From Rhodoferax sp. (GTDB lineage Bacteria > Pseudomonadota > Gammaproteobacteria > Burkholderiales > Burkholderiaceae_C), in NCBI RefSeq assembly GCF_025354435.1, contig NZ_JANXMU010000038.1, positions 1 to 64,000 on the forward strand: a stretch of DNA of 64,000 bases, written 5' to 3'. Within the stretch, counting starts at the first letter, position 1, and the number at the start of each line of letters is the position of its first letter. Below, in pieces: positions 1 through 7,521 of this stretch. The translations under genes were made by a program, and so were the position numbers. The notes beneath the pieces were generated by a model. The model was not told where the DNA came from, did not search any database, and saw only the letters and a program-made list of their open reading frames with translations.

Positions 1-273
1 CGCATGCAAAGCTTCGCGGTTGGCAGGCCGCAACACGGTGCCGCCGCCGGTAGCCAGCACACCCGGACCGTCTTGGGTCAGGGCGTCAATTACTTCGGCC
101 TCGACATCGCGGAAACGCGGCTCCCCCTCGCGCTCGAAGAACTCGCGGATCGAGCAGCCTATGCGCTGCTCGATCACGTGGTCTGAGTCGATGAAAGGCA
201 CTTGCAAACGCCGTGCAAGTTGGCGGCCCACGGTGGACTTACCGGAGCCAGGTAGGCCGACAAGACTAATCAA
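1..273 (-). CDS. aroK: Shikimate kinase, 5' part (cut by window edge)
   Basis: Cytoplasmic kinase that phosphorylates shikimate with ATP in aromatic amino acid synthesis. The minus strand from 273 reads through the Walker A motif GLPGSGKS at about residues 6-13, then the D-S-D shikimate-binding segment, a conserved Arg-rich stretch with FFEREGEP, and the GGGT loop near the window edge, all standard for AroK. About 91 residues are present; the C-terminal half lies outside. The proposed start is a TTG that overlaps the TGA stop of the upstream lipoprotein gene; an ATT four codons earlier is the alternative, and no ATG is available in frame nearby. In related betaproteobacteria aroK-aroB follow pilQ directly; here a lipoprotein gene lies between them. 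Family assignment is firm; the start is uncertain. Confidence 0.93.
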   Translation of the reverse strand, partial: MISLVGLPGSGKSTVGRQLARRLQVPFIDSDHVIEQRIGCSIREFFEREGEPRFRDVEAEVIDALTQDGPGVLATGGGTVLRPANREALHA

Positions 274-2216
274 GGAGCAACAAATGGAATCGCAGTGATA
301 ACGCCGTTTGGGCTGGTAACAGTTACAACAATCGTTGTACCCGTTGCAATACAACTGGGACTTCCATTTAGATTTAACCTAACATTTGTACCAACCGTAG
401 AGTTGAACACAACATTAGGGCTTGTTGAAGTAACAGCGCATGCAACGCCGGTAGTAGTAACCGCAGCCGATATAGTGGTTCCGGTTGGCATTGCATTGTT
501 ACTGGAAGCGGTTTGATTATTGTCATGCACATTTACTACAAGGGCATTGACAGTCCGTGAAATAAAGTCAGCAGCAGCTTGAGAAGTTGCCGCCACCAAA
601 ACCAGCTGCTTTCGCACCAATACATTGCCATTCCAGGCTGAGTTATCACAGCTCGATACTACAGACGGATATGCCTCTACCGTTTGCGCATAAGCACAAG
701 AATCTGAATTTGCAGTACTTCCAATCTTTTGTTCGCCAATATCATACCCTAAATTTTCGTTGGCATCCACATAAGGCAAGCCTACTGGATAAAAAATTTC
801 ATTAGGCTGCCAAACATTATCCCCATTCAAATCAACAAAGGCCTCCTCACCATTTAAATAGGCCAATACAGCTACTCGACCATTTGCAGGCCTAGCACCT
901 TGACTAGTATATGTAACAGTACATGCAGAGTTAGACAAAATACAGCTTCCAGTGATCAAACCTGCACTGACTACAAAGTTAACTGTCGTGCCATCCGGAA
1001 CAGGATTACCCATTCGATCAGCCGTCCGCATAACTATAGAAGTAGTAACCCCATCAATATTAAAAGCCTCAATACTTAATTTGGTGGCACTAATAGACGT
1101 ATATACAGAGCTCTGCGTTGCAGCGCCGGTCGTAACACGCAACCCTAAAGATGAAGCTGTAACGGTGCTATCCGAGGCCAACTTTGCAGTAACAGTCACA
1201 GGAATAGGCAACGCTCCCGAAGCAACTGTTACGGATACAAAGCCATTGCTATCAGTGGTTAAGCCTTGAGTGCTACTACTGGCAAATGTCACGCCAGCCG
1301 CAATGGCATCAGTGGACAACGAAAAATTAACGGTAGCATTCGGCAATCCATTGCTGTTGCTATCAACCACTTGGAACTTAACTACGGATGTCTTATTGCC
1401 ACTTGCAGCACTAGAAGCGTACATTAAGCCACCTGAGGGTGCAAAAGAGGCAAATAAAATGTTAGTCGCCCGTGCCGAAGCCACAGAAATAGTCTTAGTA
1501 ACATTTGTAGTCGCACCAACCGCTGATGCCGTCAGAGTTACCGTAGTCGAAGCACAAGCCGAGGTTGATTGATATGTAGATCTAGCGATACCACCACTGA
1601 CTGTAGTAAAACTGCTAGGACTAAAAGTCCCACAAGATGCGGAAAAATTCACCAGTATGCCTGACGATGCAATTCCGTTAACCGAACCAATTACCGTAAC
1701 AGACGAAGTCTCTAACGCTCCGATACTAGTAGATGATGTGGTAATACTTTCTAATGTTAAATTGGCAGCAGTCGTTCCAAAATTCAAACTGGCCGTTACC
1801 GCAGCACTTCCAACCGTAGCTGCAACAGTTAATGCACCAGCACTTGTAGTAGTCAAACTCAAAGGACTAATCAGCACCTTTGCTACGCCACTAGTGTCAG
1901 TCAACGCAGTGGTATCTGTTGTACCTCCTGCTAATGTTGCTATCGTATAGTTCGTCGAAAAAGTTACCAACTGGTTCGCCACGACTGCACCACTTGCATT
2001 CGTAACGACTGCTTTCGCGTAGTAAACAGCGCTTTTACTAATTGCATTTGTCACTAACACAGTACCAGAGGCATCCACAAGAGATACCACAATGGTTGGT
2101 TGGCTGGTCGTTGGTGTTGTAGACGTTGAAGTAGTCCCCCCCGGATTCCCCCCCCCCCCGCAAGCCGTCAATACGGCCAACACCAACAACATCCAAACCT
2201 TTAAATAACGCATCAT
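270..2216 (-). CDS. Ig-like (Big_1/invasin type) repeat lipoprotein
   Basis: 648-residue predicted lipoprotein. Residues 1-18 form a lipoprotein signal ending in the lipobox L-T-A-C (Cys19), followed at once by four glycines encoded by an uninterrupted run of 12 G. The body is Ser/Thr/Val/Ala-rich with several tandem beta-sandwich-like units, each with the pattern 'TDTSGVA...V' / 'TDSNGFVSVTV' typical of bacterial Ig-like domains found in invasins and adhesins. Near the C-terminus a D-L-N-G-D-N...E segment resembles a calcium-binding loop. The gene lies 27 bp after pilQ and overlaps aroK, so it is probably co-transcribed with the pilus genes. Its base composition is clearly AT-richer than its neighbours, which suggests separate acquisition. 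A surface or periplasmic adhesin or pilus-associated role is inference only. Confidence 0.75.
   Translation of the reverse strand: MMRYLKVWMLLVLAVLTACGGGGNPGGTTSTSTTPTTSQPTIVVSLVDASGTVLVTNAISKSAVYYAKAVVTNASGAVVANQLVTFSTNYTIATLAGGTTDTTALTDTSGVAKVLISPLSLTTTSAGALTVAATVGSAAVTASLNFGTTAANLTLESITTSSTSIGALETSSVTVIGSVNGIASSGILVNFSASCGTFSPSSFTTVSGGIARSTYQSTSACASTTVTLTASAVGATTNVTKTISVASARATNILFASFAPSGGLMYASSAASGNKTSVVKFQVVDSNSNGLPNATVNFSLSTDAIAAGVTFASSSTQGLTTDSNGFVSVTVASGALPIPVTVTAKLASDSTVTASSLGLRVTTGAATQSSVYTSISATKLSIEAFNIDGVTTSIVMRTADRMGNPVPDGTTVNFVVSAGLITGSCILSNSACTVTYTSQGARPANGRVAVLAYLNGEEAFVDLNGDNVWQPNEIFYPVGLPYVDANENLGYDIGEQKIGSTANSDSCAYAQTVEAYPSVVSSCDNSAWNGNVLVRKQLVLVAATSQAAADFISRTVNALVVNVHDNNQTASSNNAMPTGTTISAAVTTTGVACAVTSTSPNVVFNSTVGTNVRLNLNGSPSCIATGTTIVVTVTSPNGVITAIPFVAP
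2148..2159 (-). repeat. 12-bp homopolymeric G tract within a coding region
   Basis: Twelve consecutive C on the given strand (G on the coding strand) encode Gly20-Gly23 directly after the lipobox cysteine of the Ig-like lipoprotein. A second tract of seven G lies at 2136-2142. Gain or loss of one base would shift the frame right after the signal peptide. Long G tracts at such positions drive phase variation in other bacteria; that this one is variable is inference. Confidence 0.85.
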
Positions 2217-2243
2217 TTTTCCCTGCTCCGTTGTCAGTTTTTA

Positions 2244-4385
2244 CTAGCGCGAGGCCGCGCGTTCCACAATCATTTTTGGCGTGATAAAGACCAGCATTTC
2301 CTTCTTGGTACTGGCTTGCGATTTGGACTTGAAGAGATTACCCAAATAAGGAATATCGCCCAGCACAGGCACCTTGGTAATACTGTCTGTTTCATCCAAT
2401 GTAAAGATACCGCCTATCACCACTGTACCGCCGTTTTCTACCAAAACCTGTGTCTTGATATGTTTGGTGTCGATGGCGATACCGGCAGAAGTCGTCTCGC
2501 CACGGCTGTCCTTGTTGATGTCCAGATCCAGAATGATGTTGCCCTCGGGGGTGATCTGGGGAGTGACTTCCAGCTTCAGGTTCGCTTTGCGGAAGGCTAC
2601 CGACGTGGCTCCGCTGGAGGTGGCTTGCTGATACGGGAACTCGGTGCCTTGCTCGATCAGAGCTTTGGTTTGGTCGGCGGTCACGATCCGCGGACTGGAC
2701 ACGAGTTTGCCTTTGCCGTCGTTCTCTAGGGCGGAAATTTCCAGATTCAGGAAACGGTTGGCGGCACTGCTAAAAATCGACAGGGCAAATGCCGCTGCGT
2801 CATATCCGCCCTGACCCACTGCGGGCAGATTCACAAAATTACCCGAGGTATCCACAGCCGAGCCACTAGAGCCATTGCTAGCGGCGACGTTGCTGTAGCT
2901 GGTGCCCACGGTAAAGCGCGTATTGCCAGAAAGTCCGTAGCTGCCAGCTGCCGTGCCTGCTGTGGTCGAGCTGCCCGCAGTGCTGCCTAGCTTGACCCCC
3001 AGGGACTTACCGAAGGTGTCGGAGGCTTCCACGATGCGGGCCTCAATCAGCACCTGTCGCACGGCAATATCCAGCTTTTTGATCAGGTCCTGCACCGCCG
3101 CAATTCGACTGGGGATGTCATTCACAAAAATCTGGTTGGTCCGCGGCTCCGAAATCGCGGTGCCACGAGGACTGAGGAAGCGAGGCATATTGCTGGAGCC
3201 ACCTGAAACAGAACCGCCAAGTTGGGTCACGATATCGGCTGCCTTGGCGTAATTCAACTGAAACGATTGGGTTACCAAAGGCTCTAGAGCCTGCATGGAA
3301 GCAGCAGACTCCATATCTTTTTTGGTACGTGCGTCGATCTCGTCCTTTGGCGCAATCCACAACACAGAGCCCGACTTGCGCATGCCCAAGCCTTTGGAGT
3401 CCATGATGATTTGCAAGGCTTGGTCCCATGGCACGTCTTTCAGGCGCAGGGTGACGGAGCCCGTGACGGAGTCGGAGGTGACCACATTGAAGTTGGTGAA
3501 ATCTGCAATCACCTGCAGCAGTGCACGGACTTCGATGTTCTGGAAGTTCAGCGACAGTTTTTCACCGGCATAACCTTGGCCTTGAACCAACTTGGTCGGA
3601 TCGGTTTTTTGCTGCCGGATTTCGACCACAAACTGGCCATCACTTTGGTAAGCACTGTGGTCCCATGCCCCCTTGGGCTCGATCACCATGCGTACACGAT
3701 CGCCTAACTGGGTAGTGGTGATGTTTTGTACCGGTGTACCAAAGTCTGCTACGTCCAGGCGGCGGCGCAAGCCTTCAGGCAGGGTGGAATTCAAAAACTC
3801 CACCACCAAATTTTGCCCTTGTTGGCGCACATCCACGCCCACTTGGCTATTCCTCAAGGCCACAATAATGCGGCCCGCGTTGTCGTCACCCCGGCGAAAG
3901 TCGATGTCTTTGAGGGGTGCTTTGTCGCGGCTGCCGCTGTCGGAAAAAGTTGGCATGGCACTGGCCATGGGTGCTGCGACCGCAACGGCATCGAGCACGA
4001 CCAGGATTGACTTTCCTTTGAGTTCAGCCTTGTACGAAGTGGCCTGCTTTAGGTTGAGCACAATACGCGAGCGGTCGCCTACCTGCACTACATTGACGGA
4101 ACGCAGATTGCCTTGGTTGACATCGATGGATGACCGGCCAATACCGTTGGACACGCCCGGAAAGTCAAGGGCAATGCGGGCAGGTGACTGGATGGACACC
4201 CCTGACGGCAGGGCCGCCAAAGGCTCACTGAGGTCGATACGAATGACCTCGACCCCTCCTTGGATGGAGCCGGTGACGGACTCAATAGTGGCTTGCGCAT
4301 GCGCGGCCACCGAACTTAGCGCCAATACCAGCGCTGCGGCCAATCGGTCTAGCATGTGCCACCCCATTCGATTCTGCTTATTCAT
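2244..4385 (-). CDS. pilQ: Type IV pilus outer-membrane secretin PilQ
   Basis: Forms the outer-membrane multimeric channel through which type IV pili are extruded. The 713-residue product has a signal peptide ending near A-H-A (residue 30), two AMIN-type beta domains in the first ~270 residues that bind peptidoglycan, an STN/secretin N0-N1 region around residues 280-350 with the 'VPWDQALQIIMDSKGL' type motif, and a C-terminal secretin domain with the conserved 'LVSSPRIVT' and 'VIGGIF' segments. The start is the ATG at 4385, whose ATGA overlaps the pilP stop; an upstream extension in the same frame would lie within pilP. It is the last pilus gene of the pilMNOPQ operon. Confidence 0.96.
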   Translation of the reverse strand: MNKQNRMGWHMLDRLAAALVLALSSVAAHAQATIESVTGSIQGGVEVIRIDLSEPLAALPSGVSIQSPARIALDFPGVSNGIGRSSIDVNQGNLRSVNVVQVGDRSRIVLNLKQATSYKAELKGKSILVVLDAVAVAAPMASAMPTFSDSGSRDKAPLKDIDFRRGDDNAGRIIVALRNSQVGVDVRQQGQNLVVEFLNSTLPEGLRRRLDVADFGTPVQNITTTQLGDRVRMVIEPKGAWDHSAYQSDGQFVVEIRQQKTDPTKLVQGQGYAGEKLSLNFQNIEVRALLQVIADFTNFNVVTSDSVTGSVTLRLKDVPWDQALQIIMDSKGLGMRKSGSVLWIAPKDEIDARTKKDMESAASMQALEPLVTQSFQLNYAKAADIVTQLGGSVSGGSSNMPRFLSPRGTAISEPRTNQIFVNDIPSRIAAVQDLIKKLDIAVRQVLIEARIVEASDTFGKSLGVKLGSTAGSSTTAGTAAGSYGLSGNTRFTVGTSYSNVAASNGSSGSAVDTSGNFVNLPAVGQGGYDAAAFALSIFSSAANRFLNLEISALENDGKGKLVSSPRIVTADQTKALIEQGTEFPYQQATSSGATSVAFRKANLKLEVTPQITPEGNIILDLDINKDSRGETTSAGIAIDTKHIKTQVLVENGGTVVIGGIFTLDETDSITKVPVLGDIPYLGNLFKSKSQASTKKEMLVFITPKMIVERAASR

Positions 4386-4927
4386 TTCGCTCCCTCTTGT
4401 AGCACCAAACCAGCGGCCCGCTCGATCCAATCTCCGGTCGAGTCCTGCACAATTTCCCGTAACGTAATTTCCGATTCGTCAATCTTCATGACCCGCCCGT
4501 AGTTCAAGCCCAGATAGTTGCCCACGCGCACCTGGTACAACAGATTGTCGATTTTGACCAAGGCTACGGGCTGCCCGGCTTTTTTCAAGCTGCCCACCAT
4601 CACCATGGAGTCCACCGGGTAGGCTTCCAAAGCCTCTTTGCGGCGCGCCAACTCAGGCGCGATCAGCGCGGTGTTGGCAACACTTTGGGTGGAATCGCGC
4701 TTGAGCGCCTGCGTCAATTTTTGCAGGCTAAACGGATCTACCGCGCCTTCTTGGGTATAGGCTTGGGGGATGAATTTCTTAGGCTCAACCAAAGGAATGA
4801 CACGCGGGTGCACCTGGCTGCGCTGGTCGGTCATCCATTGGCGGAGTTCGTCTTCGCCGGAAATGCTGCACCCTGCCAGCAGGGTGGTGGCCACAGCACC
4901 CATAACAACCAAAGGAACCCATTTCAT
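4382..4927 (-). CDS. pilP: Type IV pilus lipoprotein PilP
   Basis: Inner-membrane lipoprotein that links the PilMNO platform to the PilQ secretin. 181 residues; lipobox L-A-G-C with Cys20; then a proline-rich flexible segment and a compact C-terminal beta domain containing 'YQVRVGNYLGLNYGRV' type sequence, which is the conserved HR domain binding PilQ. The start ATG (4927-4925) overlaps the pilO stop in an ATGA, and its own stop overlaps the pilQ start the same way, indicating translational coupling. Length is normal for the family. Confidence 0.95.
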   Translation of the reverse strand: MKWVPLVVMGAVATTLLAGCSISGEDELRQWMTDQRSQVHPRVIPLVEPKKFIPQAYTQEGAVDPFSLQKLTQALKRDSTQSVANTALIAPELARRKEALEAYPVDSMVMVGSLKKAGQPVALVKIDNLLYQVRVGNYLGLNYGRVMKIDESEITLREIVQDSTGDWIERAAGLVLQEGAK

Positions 4928-5598
4928 TTTTTGGCTCCTGGCTTTTGCGCAGCGATTTCTTCGGCATCCAGATAACGGAAGGTTCGGGCGGTAACCTCCA
5001 TGGACAACATACCGTCCTGGCTGGCCGCATTCACGGGGTTGATGGACAAATTATTGAGCGTCACAATACGGGATAAGTTGGCCACATCCGAGGCAAAAGC
5101 CCCCATGTCGTGGTACTTGCCGGTCACCCTGACGGCAATGGGCAACTCCGCGTAATAGTCTTTAACCACCACTTGGCCCGGGCGGAACAATTCAAACTGC
5201 AAGCTGCGCCCCAAACCGGCTTGGTTCACATCCGACAGCAAGGCGGCCATTTCAGCTTTGCTGGGCAGTTGTTTTTCGAGCTGCGTCACATATTGTTGAA
5301 CCTGTTCGCGCTGCTTTTTCAGCGCCTCTAGGTTGACGGCCTTGGCCAGCCGAGCGGTGTAGGTTTCACGCAGTTGGGTTTCTTTGGTTTGCTCGACTAG
5401 CAATTCATCTTCGTAGCTGCTGAGCCACGTGTACCAAAGACCAACAACCACCGCCAGAACCACCACAAAGTACAGCAAGTAGCGGGGTACTGCAGGCCAT
5501 ACCGATGGGTCGTTGGGATTCAGGTCGCGGAACTGCTTTTGCAGCTTGTCCTGCACGGCCTTGAAGTCAATATTCAATGAAGGTTTTTTTGTAGCCAT
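4924..5598 (-). CDS. pilO: Type IV pilus inner-membrane protein PilO
   Basis: Bitopic inner-membrane partner of PilN in the pilus alignment subcomplex. The 224-residue product starts MATKKPSLN, with a transmembrane helix at about residues 42-62 (YLLYFVVVLAVVVGLWYTW), a coiled-coil stretch rich in Gln/Glu/Lys to about residue 110, and a C-terminal ferredoxin-like domain ending in a Lys-rich tail. I chose the ATG at 5598, ten bases after the pilN stop, over a more distal in-frame ATG inside pilN because it gives the normal PilO N-terminus. Confidence 0.94.
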   Translation of the reverse strand: MATKKPSLNIDFKAVQDKLQKQFRDLNPNDPSVWPAVPRYLLYFVVVLAVVVGLWYTWLSSYEDELLVEQTKETQLRETYTARLAKAVNLEALKKQREQVQQYVTQLEKQLPSKAEMAALLSDVNQAGLGRSLQFELFRPGQVVVKDYYAELPIAVRVTGKYHDMGAFASDVANLSRIVTLNNLSINPVNAASQDGMLSMEVTARTFRYLDAEEIAAQKPGAKK

Positions 5599-5608
5599 GA
5601 CACTTTTG

Positions 5609-6223
5609 CTAGGGGCTGACGACCGCAGCAGATGCCGCCGATTCAACGGTTTTTTGCACTTCACTGGAACGCATTAAACGAACCCGTAAATTAAATTTAG
5701 CCACCCGCCGCTGGTCCCGCGGAGTCAAGGTCACGGTGCTGGCCACAATCTCCACCAGGTCAGGTTTCGACAGCCATGGCGTGTTGTTTGCCAAATTGCG
5801 CAACATCTCCGAAACACGCTCATTGGACTGGGCCACGCCCTGGATAGACACACTCTGATTCTCCTGCTTCAGGCTGGTGATATAGGTTCCATCTGGCAGT
5901 TGTTTCACCAGCTCATTGAGCAAATGAACCGGGAGATTGCGGTCGGCTTGTAGGTCTTCTACGGCTTTTTGGCGCTCGGTCAGGGCCTTGATTTCCGATT
6001 CGATATTGGCGATTTCCTTGATTTGGCCATCCAGTACCGTAACCGCCTGGGTCAAGATCACATTGCGCTCTTGCTGGCCCGATATCTGGGCCTCGCACCA
6101 CAAGAACCCGATGCCGATCAACAGCGCACCCAACAATACAGACACCACCAGCATCACCTGGAAGGTTTCGCGCCTACGCGCCCGTGCCGCTTCTCGGTGC
6201 GGCAATAAGTTAATCAGGATCAC
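5609..6223 (-). CDS. pilN: Type IV pilus inner-membrane protein PilN
   Basis: Binds PilM through its short cytoplasmic tail and PilO through its periplasmic domain. The start chosen is GTG at 6223, giving the canonical N-terminal motif (M/V)ILINLLPHRE that docks into PilM. It overlaps the pilM stop as GTGA and has a GGAGG-type ribosome site just upstream. A transmembrane helix lies at about residues 22-42, followed by a coiled coil and a periplasmic alpha/beta domain. The 204-residue length is typical. Confidence 0.94.
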   Translation of the reverse strand: MILINLLPHREAARARRRETFQVMLVVSVLLGALLIGIGFLWCEAQISGQQERNVILTQAVTVLDGQIKEIANIESEIKALTERQKAVEDLQADRNLPVHLLNELVKQLPDGTYITSLKQENQSVSIQGVAQSNERVSEMLRNLANNTPWLSKPDLVEIVASTVTLTPRDQRRVAKFNLRVRLMRSSEVQKTVESAASAAVVSP

Positions 6224-7299
6224 TGCAGAAACCTCCGCATGGCCAACCCACACGAGGTGAGGTACGAGGGCGCTTCGCGCAGCACTTTTTTCAGCCGGAC
6301 ATCGTTGCCCATTTCCATACCTTCAAACGGGTTGACCAGGCTGCAGGCAAACGACGCATGCTGGGTGACGGCCTCCGTCAGGCCGGGCAAGGCCGCTGAG
6401 CCACCAGCCAACAGTACATGGTCAACCTTGTTATGCGGCGTGCTGGTAAAAAAGAACTGCAAGGCCCGGCCGATTTCTTGGGCCAGACTTTCTACAAAGG
6501 GTTGCAACACCACACTGCCGTAATCCTCAGGCAGGTCGCCGCTACGCTTTTTGCTCTCGGCCTCTTCTTGCGAAAAGCCGTATTGGCGCACGATCAACTG
6601 GGTCAGCTGGGCCCCGCCAAAAGCCTGGTCGCGCTCGTACAGCACTTCGTCGTTGCAAATAACTTGCATGCTGGTGGCCAAGGCACCGACTTCAAACAGC
6701 GCCACCAAGGCATCCTCGCCACGATTCGCCATACGCTCGATAAGTCGCGAGGTGGCCAACCGTGCCGAATAGGACTCGATGTCCAAAATCACCGGGTTCA
6801 GCCCGGCGGCCTCGGCCAGGCCCTGGCGGTCTTGCACTTTTTCCTTTCGCGACGCGGCAATCAGCACATCCACATCACCAGCCGAACTGGCGCTGGGGCC
6901 CACCACACAAAAGTCCAGGCTCACTTCGTCGAGCGAAAAAGGGATGTACTGGTTGGCCTCTGACTCGACCTGCACTTCCAGCTCCATGTCAGACAGCCCG
7001 CCCGGCAGCACAATGCGCTTGGTGATCACCGCAGACGGCGGCAGGGCCATGGCCACATTCTTGGTGCGGGTGCCACTCTTTTTGACCAGCCGACGCATGG
7101 CCTCGGCGACCTCGTCAAACTTTTCAATATTACCGTCCGTGATCCAGCCGCGTTCCAGAGGCTCAATTGCGCAACGCTTAAGCACCAGGTTTCCGAGCGC
7201 ATCATGGTCCAGCTCGACCAGCTTGAGACTGGACGAACTGATGTCAAGCCCCAACAATGGCTGGGGTTTGCGACTGAACAACGATCCCAATGAGATCAA
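6220..7299 (-). CDS. pilM: Type IV pilus assembly ATPase-like PilM
   Basis: Cytoplasmic actin-fold (FtsA-like) protein of the pilus machine, recruited to the membrane by PilN. 359 residues with the phosphate-1 motif GLDISSSSLKL near residues 17-27 and the ATP-binding 'LLAGGSAALPGL' near residue 300. The proposed start is TTG at 7299 with a GGGAGA ribosome site 5-6 bases before it; there is no in-frame ATG near the conserved N-terminus. First gene of pilMNOPQ, divergent from ponA; the 222-bp gap at 7300-7521 must hold both promoters. Pairing pilM with a divergent ponA (mrcA) is a common proteobacterial arrangement. Confidence 0.94.
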   Translation of the reverse strand: MISLGSLFSRKPQPLLGLDISSSSLKLVELDHDALGNLVLKRCAIEPLERGWITDGNIEKFDEVAEAMRRLVKKSGTRTKNVAMALPPSAVITKRIVLPGGLSDMELEVQVESEANQYIPFSLDEVSLDFCVVGPSASSAGDVDVLIAASRKEKVQDRQGLAEAAGLNPVILDIESYSARLATSRLIERMANRGEDALVALFEVGALATSMQVICNDEVLYERDQAFGGAQLTQLIVRQYGFSQEEAESKKRSGDLPEDYGSVVLQPFVESLAQEIGRALQFFFTSTPHNKVDHVLLAGGSAALPGLTEAVTQHASFACSLVNPFEGMEMGNDVRLKKVLREAPSYLTSCGLAMRRFLQ

Positions 7300-7521
7300 A
7301 TCTTTCTCCCGGTACTGAGCAGAATGCTACAAAAATTAACATTTGACGGGGATGCTATCAGTAAGACTAACCCCCAGCAAAGCATATTTCCAAACGTAAA
7401 TCTACAGAGCGTTGCCAAAAGTACACGCACGCTCTTGGCGGACAGCCCTGAGGGTAAGGGCAAAATAGGGGCGATTTGCCTGTACGGACCTTCCTTTTTT
7501 CTTTTCTGCTCCCTGTGACCT

